39,211 nt of DNA from Rhodospirillales bacterium (lineage in GTDB: Bacteria > Pseudomonadota > Alphaproteobacteria > Rhodospirillales > JASLQF01), in the NCBI GenBank assembly GCA_030744625.1, contig JASLQF010000010.1, positions 1 through 39,211 of the forward strand, read 5' to 3'. The notes under the pieces are model-generated. The model saw nothing but the letters and a program-made list of their open reading frames with translations. It did no database searches and was not told the origin of the DNA. Shown here in pieces: positions 16,133 through 24,663 of the stretch. Numbering within the stretch: position 1 is the first letter of the stretch; each line of letters begins with the position of its first letter. Both the position numbers and the translations under genes were made by a program.

Positions 16133-16631
16133 TCCCCGCGTTTGCCTCCGCGCGGCGGCGCGGCGTGGCCTTGGGGGCGGCGTTTCCTTCCGCCCGCAGG
16201 AGATTGCCCTTCATGGTTTGCAGGGCCTTGACGACCCTTTGGCGCACGGCGGTGGATAGCCCGGCGAGGGCCGTTTCATGCATATCGGCGACCATCCCCC
16301 ACAACTGCTCCATGATCGGCGTGGCGGCCTGGGTGAGGAACAGGCGCTGGGCCCGCCGGTCGTCCGGATCTCGCCGGCGCTCGACCAGTTCGGCTTCCTC
16401 GAGGCGGTCGATGAGCCGCGTCAGCGTGATCGGCTGGATTTCCAAGATGTCGGCCAGGGCGGCCTGGTTCGAGCCCTCGTTGCGCGACAGGTGCGCCAGA
16501 ACGCGCAAGTGGGTCTGGGTGAGGGCCATGCCCTCGAGGCCGCGCCTCTTGAAGTTCTTGCGCATGAGGCGCGATACGTCGTGCAGCAGGAACCCCATGC
16601 TGTCATGGGGATTGGGGTTCTCTTCGGACAC
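16125..16631 (-). CDS. MarR family transcriptional regulator
   Basis: A 168-residue winged-helix regulator. The DNA-binding core runs from LTQTHLRVLAHLSRNEGSNQ through the recognition helix region IQPITLTRLIDRLEEAELV to the wing RRDPDDRRAQRLFLT, the MarR hallmark. The C-terminal tail is basic and rich in Ala and Arg. It likely represses its own operon with the HlyD and DHA2 genes and is released by a phenolic or similar ligand. AGGA lies 8 bases before the GTG at 16631; a TTG one codon earlier is possible. The inverted repeat at 16643-16671 immediately upstream is the obvious operator. Confidence 0.88.
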   Translation of the reverse strand: MSEENPNPHDSMGFLLHDVSRLMRKNFKRRGLEGMALTQTHLRVLAHLSRNEGSNQAALADILEIQPITLTRLIDRLEEAELVERRRDPDDRRAQRLFLTQAATPIMEQLWGMVADMHETALAGLSTAVRQRVVKALQTMKGNLLRAEGNAAPKATPRRRAEANAGNV

Positions 16632-16642
16632 CAAACAATTCC

Positions 16643-16671
16643 TATGGATATGCTATTATAAGCAATCCATA
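16643..16671 (-). promoter_or_regulatory. Inverted repeat operator overlapping a -10 element, upstream of marR
   Basis: TATGGATATGCT (16643-16654) pairs with AGCAATCCATA (16661-16671) apart from one extra base, around a 6-base centre. Read on the minus strand, the centre is TATAAT (16655-16660), a perfect -10 hexamer placed 23 bases before the marR start. The region is strikingly A/T-rich against its surroundings. A MarR dimer on this site would block RNA polymerase, the usual autorepression layout. No good -35 is visible. Confidence 0.72.
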
Positions 16672-16771
16672 TAATATATTGTTGTCCTTAAATCAATCGA
16701 AATACGGGCCGCCCCGATTGGCCCGCTCCCATATGTCGGATTTCATCCACTCGACGGACGCGGCCAGGGTT

Positions 16772-18382
16772 TCACACTTCCGGCAAGAGCTTTGAAAGTT
16801 TTTCGAAGGTGAGCAGCTCCCGCTTGTCGTCGTCGAGATAATCGATACCGATCCCATACTCGTCCCAGCGCTTCTTGATCTTCCTTTCGAGCTTGGGGTC
16901 GAGCTTGTTGATCGGCGGAAAACGGTGCCCGCCGAAATACGGATTGGGCTCGTGCTCCCAGCTGCGCGTGGCGTCGATGAGCACCCGGTGCCACTTGCCG
17001 GTACCGTACTTCAAGACGTCTCTCTCCGATGTCAGGGTCGAGGGATCGAGTGACGAGCCGAAGGTGGGTCCATCGATCCACACGTCGCCGCGCCCGGCGT
17101 TGACGCGGTAGGCATAGGCCCAGTCGAGCGCCACCGGGTCGCGGATATCGATGTCCTGCTCGACGACCATGACGTTCTTGAAGAACCACTGGGCGGCGCC
17201 CGTGCCCCACAACGCATGGGCCACCTGCCTGGCATGGCCGCGGTAGATCTTGCGGATCTGGACGTTGATGTTCATGCCCGTGCTCACTGGCGACATCCAG
17301 ACGTCCGTTACTCCCGGCACCCCGGCGTCCTCCAGCATGTTCCAGGCGATCGCCGACCAACTGTATCCGGAGAGTGGCGAATCCACGCACGGAAACCCGG
17401 GCCGATTGGCGGCGTTGGCGCCGCTTAGAATGGGGCCGTCACGATGGCTGATACAGGTCACCTCGATCACCGGTTTGGGCGAGGGAGGCCTGCCCAGATA
17501 GCCGGGATAGTCGGCGAAAGGCCCTTCCTCCTCGAAGGTCTTCGGATCCGGATCGATGTAGCCTTCGACCACGATTTCGGCCGTCGCCGGAACCTGCAAG
17601 GGCACCGTCTCGCACGGGACCAGTTCCACCGGCTTGCCGATGATGGCGCCGATCATGTCCCACTCGCACACGTGCCTGGGGAATGGGCTGGCGGCGCAGA
17701 AGGGCATGGCGTCATGCCAGCCGTAAGCGACCGCTACCGGCATGGGCTCGCCGCTCTGCGCGTGCTTGTCGAAGTGGACGCCCCAGCCCTGGGCCGGCAC
17801 CAACAGATTGCCGATCTTGCGCTTGCCCAGAAGCTGGCCGCGGTAGAGCCCGACGTTGGCGCGGTTGGTCGCGGGGTCGTGGGTGATGACGCCGCAGAAG
17901 GTGTTGAGATAGCGCCCGCCGTCGGTCACATGCCACTTGGGGGCGGGAAACTCCAAGAGGTCGACCTCGTCTCCCTTGAGGATGTTCTCCTTGACCGGCC
18001 CGGTGTCGATCATCACCGGCTCGACCGGGTTGCGATAGGTTTCCTTGAGGTGGCGGACGAGTTCCTTCTCGCTGGAAATCTCACCCAGACCGAGCATGCG
18101 CGCGACATTGGCTTGGTTGGCCAGTCCGCAGGTCATGAACGTGGTGCATCGGCCCGCCTCGTAATCCTTGATGTTCTCGAAGAGGAGCGCCGGACCGCCG
18201 AGGCCGAGGTTTATCTGGGCGATCGCGGCCAGTTCCTCGTCCCAGTCCACCTTGGCCGTGACGCGGCGCAGTTCGCCCGCCGCCTCGAGCTCGGCCATCC
18301 AGCTGCGCAGGCTCGGCTGATCGGGCGAGGGCCCCTTCTGTCGGGCGACTGTCGCGACTTTCGTGTCCGTGGTTGTGGTCAT
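16772..18382 (-). CDS. UbiD family decarboxylase
   Basis: A 536-residue UbiD-fold enzyme, which needs prenylated FMN and acts on aromatic or alpha,beta-unsaturated carboxylic acids in the cytosol. SLRSWMAELEAAGELRRV is the family start, and EEEGPFADYPGY holds the catalytic acid pair Glu286 and Asp291, with the same 5-residue spacing as Glu277/Glu282 of fungal Fdc1 and the Asp form seen in E. coli UbiD. The cofactor-maker UbiX is not in the window. The ATG at 18382 begins the conserved product; an upstream in-frame start adds an unlikely segment. It is divergent from the rquA-frd operon, with an FNR-type site between them. A role in quinone synthesis is possible from context, but catabolic UbiD enzymes are common, so the substrate is open. 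Confidence 0.85.
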   Translation of the reverse strand: MTTTTDTKVATVARQKGPSPDQPSLRSWMAELEAAGELRRVTAKVDWDEELAAIAQINLGLGGPALLFENIKDYEAGRCTTFMTCGLANQANVARMLGLGEISSEKELVRHLKETYRNPVEPVMIDTGPVKENILKGDEVDLLEFPAPKWHVTDGGRYLNTFCGVITHDPATNRANVGLYRGQLLGKRKIGNLLVPAQGWGVHFDKHAQSGEPMPVAVAYGWHDAMPFCAASPFPRHVCEWDMIGAIIGKPVELVPCETVPLQVPATAEIVVEGYIDPDPKTFEEEGPFADYPGYLGRPPSPKPVIEVTCISHRDGPILSGANAANRPGFPCVDSPLSGYSWSAIAWNMLEDAGVPGVTDVWMSPVSTGMNINVQIRKIYRGHARQVAHALWGTGAAQWFFKNVMVVEQDIDIRDPVALDWAYAYRVNAGRGDVWIDGPTFGSSLDPSTLTSERDVLKYGTGKWHRVLIDATRSWEHEPNPYFGGHRFPPINKLDPKLERKIKKRWDEYGIGIDYLDDDKRELLTFEKLSKLLPEV

Positions 18383-18470
18383 GGCTCTCGTTCCCCCCAA
18401 TTCGTTGTGCAGGGCAAACAAGCCAGATGCCCGGCCGGCGCGAGGTTAGGTAAAAAGCCGCCAGCTCCCC

Positions 18471-18484
18471 TTGATGTAAGTCAA
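18471..18484. promoter_or_regulatory. FNR/CRP-family binding site candidate between ubiD-like and rquA
   Basis: TTGATGTAAGTCAA contains the palindromic core TTGA-N6-TCAA of FNR/FixK/Dnr regulators and differs from the FNR consensus TTGAT-N4-ATCAA at one position. It is centred about 95 bases before the ubiD-like start and about 180 bases before rquA. Oxygen-responsive activation would fit fumarate reductase and rhodoquinone genes. I could not find a convincing -10 at the standard distance in either direction. Confidence 0.5.
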
Positions 18485-18594
18485 CCCGTTCCCGCCTAGG
18501 CGGCGCGCGAGGGTTTCTGGAAAAGGCCGAAACGGGGGCGGCGGTTGAATGCGTCGACACGGCGTTCCTGATTAGCGTCAAGGACAGAACCCCC

Positions 18595-18616
18595 GCGATC
18601 GGCAATAGTCGATCGC
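18595..18616. repeat. Inverted repeat in the rquA leader
   Basis: GCGATCG (18595-18601) and CGATCGC (18610-18616) form a perfect 7-base inverted repeat around an 8-base spacer, 41 bases before the rquA start. It may be an operator or a leader hairpin; nothing more can be said from the sequence. Confidence 0.5.
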
Positions 18617-18657
18617 AATAAAGGAATCCTGGGGCCGGGGATAAGGAGAAAGTCGCC

Positions 18658-19437
18658 GTGGCTAGCCTTCAAACAGCCGTCCAAAAAGCCATCCCGGATC
18701 CCATGGCGGGAGTCGAGGTGGACCAGCGCGAAGGTGCTGAGCAGGGCCCACCCATCCCCGATTATCTGCGCGATGTCTATTACTGGGCCTATCTGGACCC
18801 CCGCAACGTCCGCCTGCTCGACCGCGATCTCGTCGTCTCGACGATCCTGTTCGGAAACCTCCGGCGTTTGCAACGGGCGGCCTTCGAGGAGATCGACCCG
18901 GGCCAGGCGGTGCTTCAGCCGGCCCATGTCTACGGCACCATCATCCCGAACCTGGCCAGGCTCCTGGGACCTGGCGGACGCCTCGATGTCGCTGACATCG
19001 CGCCGATTCAGGTAGCTGCCTGCCGGCGCAAGCTCTCGGCCTATCCCTGGGCCCGGGTGCGCCATGCCGACGCCCGCGACCCGGACGGCGGACCCTACGA
19101 TGTGGTCTTGTGTTACTTCCTGCTGCACGAACTGCCCGGCGCTTGGAAACGGTCCGTCGTCGACTCGCTCTTGGCAAGCGTCAAGCCGGGAGGCCGGGTT
19201 GTCTTCGTCGATTACCACAGGCCCCACCCATGGCATCCCTTGAGGTGGTTCATATCCTTCGTTCTCGACACGCTTGAGCCGTTCGCCAAGGCCCTGTGGG
19301 AACATGAAATCTCCGATTTTGCCAGCCGACCGGCGGGTTGTTCGTGGCGCAAGGAAACCTATTTCGGCGGCTTCTATCAGAAGGTGGTCGCCGAACGGCC
19401 GGCCGACGACGGGGGGGAGCCCGCCCGGTGGAAATAG
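18658..19437 (+). CDS. rquA: RquA, rhodoquinone biosynthesis methyltransferase-like protein
   Basis: A 259-residue class I SAM-fold protein with RquA landmarks: [19 protein letters not shown] (33-51), a leucine- and arginine-rich helix ([14 protein letters not shown]), the altered SAM motif [12 protein letters not shown] (89-99) in place of an acidic GxGxG loop, DVADIAPIQ (110-118), [12 protein letters not shown] (152-163), [12 protein letters not shown] (184-195) and YFGGFYQK (235-242). RquA replaces a methoxy group of ubiquinone by an amino group, drawing on SAM, to give rhodoquinone. It starts at GTG with AAGGAG 9 bases upstream. The last 10 bases overlap frdA, so RquA and fumarate reductase are made from one transcript. 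An ordinary UbiE-like methyltransferase is unlikely, because motif I and the C-terminal blocks match RquA specifically. Confidence 0.88.
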   Translation: MASLQTAVQKAIPDPMAGVEVDQREGAEQGPPIPDYLRDVYYWAYLDPRNVRLLDRDLVVSTILFGNLRRLQRAAFEEIDPGQAVLQPAHVYGTIIPNLARLLGPGGRLDVADIAPIQVAACRRKLSAYPWARVRHADARDPDGGPYDVVLCYFLLHELPGAWKRSVVDSLLASVKPGGRVVFVDYHRPHPWHPLRWFISFVLDTLEPFAKALWEHEISDFASRPAGCSWRKETYFGGFYQKVVAERPADDGGEPARWK

Positions 19438-21179
19438 TCGAAACCGATATCGCCATCGTCGGCGCCGGCGGCGCCGGCCTGCGGGCGGCCATCGCCGCCG
19501 CCGAGGCCGATCCCGAGCTCCGCGTCGCCCTGATCTCCAAGGTCTATCCCATGCGAAGCCACACGGTGGCGGCGGAAGGCGGCGCGGCGGGCGTCATCAA
19601 GGATAACGACAGCCTGGACAACCATTTCGCCGACACGGTGACCGGCGCCGACTGGCTTTGCGATCAGGACGCCGTCGAGCTGTTCGTCGAGCAGGCGCCC
19701 AAGGAACTCATCCGCATGGAGCATTGGGGCTGCCCCTGGAGCCGAGAGGCGGACGGCTCGGTGGGCGTTCGGCCCTTCGGCGGTATGAAGGTGGAGCGTA
19801 CCTGGTACGCCGCCGACAAAACCGGCTTTCACATGCTCCACACGCTCTTCCAGACCTCGCTGAAATACCCGTCGATCAAGCGCTTCGACGAGTTCTATTC
19901 CACCGACCTGTTGGTCGAGAACGGGTGCTGCCGGGGGCTCGCGGCCATCGAGATGCGCTCAGGAAGGATGCACGTCTTCCTCGCCAAGGCGGTGATCCTG
20001 GCCACCGGCGGCGCCGGCCGGGTCTTTCCCTTCACCACCAACGGCGCCATCAAGACGGGCGACGGCATGGCCATGGCCTATCGGGCGGGCGTTCCCCTGA
20101 AGGACATGGAGTTCGTCCAGTACCACCCGACGGGGCTTCCCGGAACCGGCATCCTGATCACCGAGGGCGCCCGTGGCGAGGGCGGCGTGCTGCTCAACAA
20201 GGACGGCTACCGCTATCTCCAGGACTACGGCCTGGGTCCCCCCGACCCCTGGCCGCGCAAGAAGGCCATGGAGCTCGGCCCCCGCGACCGCCTGAGCCAG
20301 GCCTTCTGGCACGAGCAGAAGAAGGGGCGCACCGCTGCCACGCCCAACGGCGACGTGGTCTATCTCGACCTCCGTCATCTCGGCGTCAAGAAGATCGACG
20401 AGCGCCTGCCCATGGTCCGCGACCTGGCGACGAGCTATATCGGCGTCGATCCCGTGCATGAGCCGATCCCCGTGCAGCCCGTGGTGCACTACACCATGGG
20501 CGGCATCGACACCGATATCCATGCCGCAACCCAGTTGGAAGGGCTGTTCGCGGCCGGCGAATGCGCCTGCGTCAGCATCAACGGCGCCAACCGGCTGGGA
20601 TCCAATTCCCTGACCGAGCTCCTGGTCTTCGGTAGCCGGGCGGGTCGTGGCGCCGCGGCCCTGGCCGCCAAGGCGGACGCACTCGAGGTGAGCCGGATCC
20701 ACCGCCAGGCGGAAGAGGCCGAGAAACGGGTGCGGTCACTGTTCCTGAAGAGCGGCGGTGGGGAAAGCGTTCCGGGCCTGCGCAAGGAAATGAACGACGC
20801 CATGGAAACGGGCGCCGGAATCTATCGAAGCGAGGAGTCGCTCCTGGCCAGTGGCGAAACCATACGCCGGATCCGCGAACGCTTTGGCGCCGTGGAACTG
20901 ATCGACAAGTCCAACGTCTACAACACCGATTTGATTCAGGCGCTGGAACTCGGCGCCATGATCGACGTCGCCCAGGCGATCGTGGTTTCCGGCCTCAACC
21001 GCCGGGAATCCCGGGGCTCGCACCAGCGTCTGGATTATGAGGCACGGGACGATGAAACCTATCTCAGGCATTCCCTGGCCCGGTTCGATCCCGACGGCGC
21101 TCCCCAGATCACCTACCGCGACGTGGTTATCACCCGCTCCGAGCCCGGTGAGCGGGTGTATGGAGGCGCGCAGGAATGA
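19428..21179 (+). CDS. frdA: Fumarate reductase flavoprotein subunit FrdA
   Basis: A 583-residue flavoprotein closely similar to E. coli Frd[21 protein letters not shown] is the FAD-binding fold; [11 protein letters not shown] carries the covalent FAD histidine at position 45. [33 protein letters not shown] and [20 protein letters not shown] line the dicarboxylate site with the capping domain, and EGARGEGG contains the active-site Arg region. It reduces fumarate to succinate, or the reverse, at the cytoplasmic face. The open frame extends 30 codons upstream, but homology begins at [12 protein letters not shown], so I place the start at the GTG 19428, about 10 bases after a GGGGGGGAG tract and overlapping rquA. 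The C-terminus is shorter than in E. coli (602 residues). frdB overlaps by ATGA. Confidence 0.93.
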   Translation: MEIVETDIAIVGAGGAGLRAAIAAAEADPELRVALISKVYPMRSHTVAAEGGAAGVIKDNDSLDNHFADTVTGADWLCDQDAVELFVEQAPKELIRMEHWGCPWSREADGSVGVRPFGGMKVERTWYAADKTGFHMLHTLFQTSLKYPSIKRFDEFYSTDLLVENGCCRGLAAIEMRSGRMHVFLAKAVILATGGAGRVFPFTTNGAIKTGDGMAMAYRAGVPLKDMEFVQYHPTGLPGTGILITEGARGEGGVLLNKDGYRYLQDYGLGPPDPWPRKKAMELGPRDRLSQAFWHEQKKGRTAATPNGDVVYLDLRHLGVKKIDERLPMVRDLATSYIGVDPVHEPIPVQPVVHYTMGGIDTDIHAATQLEGLFAAGECACVSINGANRLGSNSLTELLVFGSRAGRGAAALAAKADALEVSRIHRQAEEAEKRVRSLFLKSGGGESVPGLRKEMNDAMETGAGIYRSEESLLASGETIRRIRERFGAVELIDKSNVYNTDLIQALELGAMIDVAQAIVVSGLNRRESRGSHQRLDYEARDDETYLRHSLARFDPDGAPQITYRDVVITRSEPGERVYGGAQE

Positions 21180-21919
21180 GCGAACGGCTGGTCGAATTGG
21201 AAATCCTGCGTTACGACCCCGACGCCGGCGCGCCGCCGGCCTTTCGCAGCTACCAGATCCCCTGCCAGGAGGATTGGGTCGTCCTGGACGCCGTCAACTA
21301 CGTCAAGGACGAGCTGGACCGCACGCTGAGCTTCCGCTGGTCCTGCCACATGGCGGTCTGCGGAAGCTGCGCCATGATGGTCAACGGGGAGCCGACCCTT
21401 TCGTGCAAGGCCTTCCTGCGCGACCTGCCGGACCGCATCCGCATCGAACCCCTGGCCAATTTTCCGGTCGAGCGCGACTTGGTGACCAACATCGACGGGT
21501 TCATGCGCAAGCTGGCCAGCGTCAAACCCTTCCTCCAGCCCCGCGAGGAGCGTGCGCCCGAGGACGGCGAGCATCACCAGACGCCGGTGCAGCTCCGCCG
21601 GTTCAAGCAGTTCACGTTGTGCATCAACTGCATGGTCTGCTACGCGGCGTGCCCGCAGTGCGCCCTGAACGAGGATTTCGTGGGTCCGGCCGCGTTGGCC
21701 CTGGCGCACCGCTACAACCTGGACTCCCGGGACCTGGGGCGGGCGGCGCGCGCCGACGTGGTCGCTTCCAACCAGGGCATCTGGGAGTGCAGCTTCGTCG
21801 GCGCCTGCTCCGAGGTCTGCCCCCACCACGTGGATCCAGCCGCCGCCATCCAGCAGATGAAGATCGCCAGCACGATGGATTATTTCATGGCCATGCTCAT
21901 GCCGTGGAGAAGCAAATGA
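21176..21919 (+). CDS. frdB: Fumarate reductase iron-sulfur subunit FrdB
   Basis: A 247-residue electron-transfer subunit. The [2Fe-2S] cluster ligands are Cys57, Cys62, Cys65 and Cys77 ([13 protein letters not shown]), the [4Fe-4S] ligands Cys149, 152, 155 and 159 ([12 protein letters not shown]), and the [3Fe-4S] ligands Cys205, 211 and 215 ([12 protein letters not shown]); numbering is equal to or one off E. coli FrdB. It wires quinol oxidation in the membrane anchor to the FAD of FrdA. Its ATG overlaps the frdA stop as ATGA, and its own stop overlaps frdC in the same way, giving strict translational coupling. Succinate dehydrogenase SdhB is the alternative, but the FrdC/FrdD-type anchors that follow argue for the QFR class. 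Confidence 0.94.
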   Translation: MSERLVELEILRYDPDAGAPPAFRSYQIPCQEDWVVLDAVNYVKDELDRTLSFRWSCHMAVCGSCAMMVNGEPTLSCKAFLRDLPDRIRIEPLANFPVERDLVTNIDGFMRKLASVKPFLQPREERAPEDGEHHQTPVQLRRFKQFTLCINCMVCYAACPQCALNEDFVGPAALALAHRYNLDSRDLGRAARADVVASNQGIWECSFVGACSEVCPHHVDPAAAIQQMKIASTMDYFMAMLMPWRSK

Positions 21920-22305
21920 GCTCTCGGCCCCATGTCCCGACGGTTCGCCGCTACTCCTGGTGGCTGGCCAACAGCCGCTACCTGCGCTACATGGCGCGCG
22001 AGATCACCAGCCTGTTCATCGGCGCCTATACGGGCGTCCTCGTCGTCGGGCTCGCCCGGCTGGCCCAGGGCCGGGCCGCCTACGAAACCTATCTCGATGT
22101 GCTGCAAGGACCGGTGAGCGTGGGTTTCCACGGGCTTGCCCTGCTCTTCGCGCTCTATCACACCGCCACCTGGTTCAACGTCACGCCCCAGGCCATGCCC
22201 CTTGAGGTGGGTGGGCGGCGGATTCCGGGCGGCGTCATCATCGGCGCCCATTACGTCGGCTGGGCCGTGGTCTCGGTGGCCCTCCTGGTCGTGGCGGGAC
22301 GATGA
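21916..22305 (+). CDS. frdC: Fumarate reductase membrane anchor FrdC
   Basis: A 129-residue membrane protein with three hydrophobic helices, the same size as E. coli FrdC (131). RYMAREIT places Glu29, and LYHTATWF places His82 and Trp86, at the exact E. coli positions that form the proximal quinone site; no heme-ligand pattern of SdhC is seen. It would bind the low-potential quinol that drives fumarate reduction: menaquinol in E. coli, and by context rhodoquinol here. A much longer frame is open upstream, but it lies antisense to nothing and inside frdB, so the ATG at 21916 overlapping the frdB stop is the start. Confidence 0.9.
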   Translation: MSSRPHVPTVRRYSWWLANSRYLRYMAREITSLFIGAYTGVLVVGLARLAQGRAAYETYLDVLQGPVSVGFHGLALLFALYHTATWFNVTPQAMPLEVGGRRIPGGVIIGAHYVGWAVVSVALLVVAGR

Positions 22306-22673
22306 GCATGGCCCCGTCCCGCAAACCCGCCCCGTCCCACAAACCCATCGTCTGGTCGCTGTTCGCCGGCGGCGGCACCTTTGCCGCCTTCTTGACTCCG
22401 GTGATGATCCTTATTACCGGCCTGGTCCTGCCCCTCGGCCTTCTTTCCGGGGAGGCGCTCTCCTACGAGCGGATGACGGCGCTAATCGCCAGCCCGTGGG
22501 CCAAGGGCGCCGTCTTCCTGGCCGTCTTCCTGCCCGCCTGGCACGCGGCGCACCGGCTGCGCATCACGGCCCACGACCTGGGCATCCGGGCCGACGGGCT
22601 GGTGGCGACCGTCTGCTACTGCCTAGCGGCGCTGGCAACCGTCGTCGCCGCCTACTGCCTGCTTGCGGTTTGA
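22302..22673 (+). CDS. frdD: Fumarate reductase membrane anchor FrdD
   Basis: A 123-residue hydrophobic protein with three predicted helices. PVMILITGLVLPLGLLSG followed by EALSYER is almost superimposable on the E. coli FrdD sequence (119 residues), and HRLRITAHDLGI matches its cytoplasmic loop. With FrdC it anchors FrdAB to the membrane and completes the quinone site. Its ATG overlaps the frdC stop by four bases. After the stop, GCGGT (22681-22685) may pair with ACCGC (22699-22703), and a run of five T begins at 22712, a poor terminator candidate shared with the convergent typA gene. Confidence 0.92.
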   Translation: MSMAPSRKPAPSHKPIVWSLFAGGGTFAAFLTPVMILITGLVLPLGLLSGEALSYERMTALIASPWAKGAVFLAVFLPAWHAAHRLRITAHDLGIRADGLVATVCYCLAALATVVAAYCLLAV

Positions 22674-22726
22674 GCGGAGGGCGGTCGAAGTAGGAGCAAC
22701 CGCACGAAGGGTTTTTCAGTTCCCCA

Positions 22727-24550
22727 CTAAGCGGCGCGCGAGGCGCGCTTGCGCTGGTGCTCCTTGAGCAGCTTCTTGCGGATGCGGATCGATTTGGGCG
22801 TGACCTCGACCAGCTCGTCGTCGTCGATGAACTCGAGGGCGTATTCCAGGGTCACGGGGACCGGCGTCGTGAGGATGATGTTCTCGTCGCTGCCGGCGGC
22901 GCGGATGTTGGTGAGCTGTTTCGCCTTGAGCGGGTTGACGACCAGGTCGTTGTCCCGCGCATGGATGCCGACGACCATTCCCTCGTAAACCTCGGTGCCG
23001 GGGCCGATGAACAGCCGTCCGCGGTCCTGAAGGTTGAACAGCGCATAGGCCAGCGACTTGCCGCCGGCCATCGACACCAGCACCCCGTTGCGGCGCCGCC
23101 CGAGATCGTCGGGCGCCTTCGGGCCGTAGTGGTCGAAGGCGTGGTACATCAATCCGCTTCCCGAGGTGGCGGTCAGGAACTCGGAGCGAAGACCGATCAC
23201 GCCACGGCTGGGGACGAGATAGTCGAGGCGCACCCGGCCCTTGCCGTCGGATACCACGTCGCGCAACTCGCCGCGCCGTTGGCCGAGCTTCTCCATGACC
23301 GTTCCCTGGTGCCCTTCCTCGACGTCGAGGGCCAGGGTCTCCCATGGCTCGCGCGCTTCGCCGTCGATCGTTTTTTCGATGACCTCGGGGCGCGAGATGG
23401 CAAGCTCGAAGCCCTCGCGCCGCATGTTCTCGACGAGGATGGAAAGGTGCAGTTCGCCGCGCCCCGAGACCTTGAATTTGTCCTGGTCGTCGGTCGGCTC
23501 GACGCGCAGCGCGACGTTGTGGAGGAGCTCGCGCTCCAGGCGTTCGCGCAGGTTGCGGCTGGTCACGTACTTGCCCTCGCGCCCGGCGAAGGGCGAATCG
23601 TTGACCTGGAAGGTCATGGTGATGGTGGGCTCGTCGACGACCAGCGCGGGCAGCGCCTCGACCGCCTCGGGGTGGCAGAGTGTGTCGGAGATATGCAGCT
23701 CGTCGAGGCCGGTAAAGGCGATGATCTGACCGGCCGCGGCTTCCTCCCATTCGACCCTTTCGAGGCCGTGAAAGACGAATATCTGCGACACCCGACCGTC
23801 CCTCGTGGCGCCGTCGGCGCCGACCACCGTGACGATGGAATGGCGCCGGATTCGGCCGCGCTGCACGCGGCCGATGCCGATCACGCCGACGTAGCTGGAA
23901 TAGTTGAGGGCGCTTACCTGAAGCTGCAAGGATCCTTCCGCGTCGACCTCGGGCGCCGGCACATGATCGACGATGGTTTGGAACAATGTCTCCATGTCGG
24001 TCCCGGGCACCGCCGCTGCCGGGGACGCCCAGCCTTGGGTGGCGGACGTATAGACCACCGGAAAATCCAACTGCTCGTCGCTCGCCCCCAGGCGGTCGAA
24101 CAGGTCGAAGGTTCGCTCCACCGCCCAGTCGGGGCGGGCACTGGGGCGGTCAACCTTGTTGATGACGACGATAGGACACAGTCCCCGCGCCAGCGCCTTG
24201 GAGGTGACGAAACGGGTCTGCGGCATGGGGCCTTCGACGGCGTCGACCAGCAGGAGCACGCAATCGACCATGGAGAGGACACGCTCCACCTCGCCCCCGA
24301 AGTCGGCGTGGCCCGGCGTGTCGACGATATTGATGCGCCAGTTGCGCCAATTGATTGCGGTGTTCTTGGCCAGGATCGTGATGCCGCGCTCGCGCTCGAG
24401 GTCGTTCGTGTCCATCACCCGCTCGGTGATTTCGCCGAACTCCCTGAGGGTGCCGGACTGACGCAGGAGCTGGTCGACCAGCGTCGTCTTGCCATGATCG
24501 ACGTGGGCGATGATGGCGATGTTGCGGAGCGCGTCGGTGGTGTCGTTCAT
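22727..24550 (-). CDS. typA: Translational GTPase TypA/BipA
   Basis: A 607-residue ribosome-binding GTPase. G1 [12 protein letters not shown] (about residues 15-26), the switch motif [25 protein letters not shown] (G3) and [12 protein letters not shown] (G4) are all present, followed by the EF-G-like domains and the BipA-specific C-terminal domain ending in basic residues. It assists 50S assembly and adaptation to stress or cold. The ATG at 24550 gives the normal family N-terminus; an in-frame ATG at 24574 sits inside a short tandem repeat and lacks a ribosome binding site. The gene lies 113 bases downstream of the cyclase gene on the same strand and converges with frdD. Confidence 0.95.
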   Translation of the reverse strand: MNDTTDALRNIAIIAHVDHGKTTLVDQLLRQSGTLREFGEITERVMDTNDLERERGITILAKNTAINWRNWRINIVDTPGHADFGGEVERVLSMVDCVLLLVDAVEGPMPQTRFVTSKALARGLCPIVVINKVDRPSARPDWAVERTFDLFDRLGASDEQLDFPVVYTSATQGWASPAAAVPGTDMETLFQTIVDHVPAPEVDAEGSLQLQVSALNYSSYVGVIGIGRVQRGRIRRHSIVTVVGADGATRDGRVSQIFVFHGLERVEWEEAAAGQIIAFTGLDELHISDTLCHPEAVEALPALVVDEPTITMTFQVNDSPFAGREGKYVTSRNLRERLERELLHNVALRVEPTDDQDKFKVSGRGELHLSILVENMRREGFELAISRPEVIEKTIDGEAREPWETLALDVEEGHQGTVMEKLGQRRGELRDVVSDGKGRVRLDYLVPSRGVIGLRSEFLTATSGSGLMYHAFDHYGPKAPDDLGRRRNGVLVSMAGGKSLAYALFNLQDRGRLFIGPGTEVYEGMVVGIHARDNDLVVNPLKAKQLTNIRAAGSDENIILTTPVPVTLEYALEFIDDDELVEVTPKSIRIRKKLLKEHQRKRASRAA

Positions 24551-24562
24551 GGCCAGGGATCC

Positions 24563-24583
24563 GGCATGAGGCATGAGGCAAGA
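24563..24583. repeat. Three tandem 7-mers upstream of typA
   Basis: GGCATGA occurs twice in succession (24563-24569, 24570-24576) followed by the variant GGCAAGA (24577-24583). The repeat lies 13 bases upstream of the typA start and creates a spurious in-frame ATG. It is probably a slippage product. Confidence 0.45.
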
Positions 24584-24663
24584 GGCGGCGTGGAGTGCGC
24601 TGCCCCGTCGCGGCGCGACACATGGGCTCCTTTCGGGCCGATGTCAAGCGCCGGCGCCGCGCG

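Noticed and set aside
19428..22673. Succinate dehydrogenase (sdhCDAB)
   Set aside because: Gene order A-B-C-D, FrdC/FrdD-type anchors without heme ligands and closer similarity to E. coli FrdA favour fumarate reductase.
22681..22716. Intrinsic terminator after frdD
   Set aside because: A 5-base stem with a 13-base loop and a T-run 8 bases away is too weak to call as a feature.
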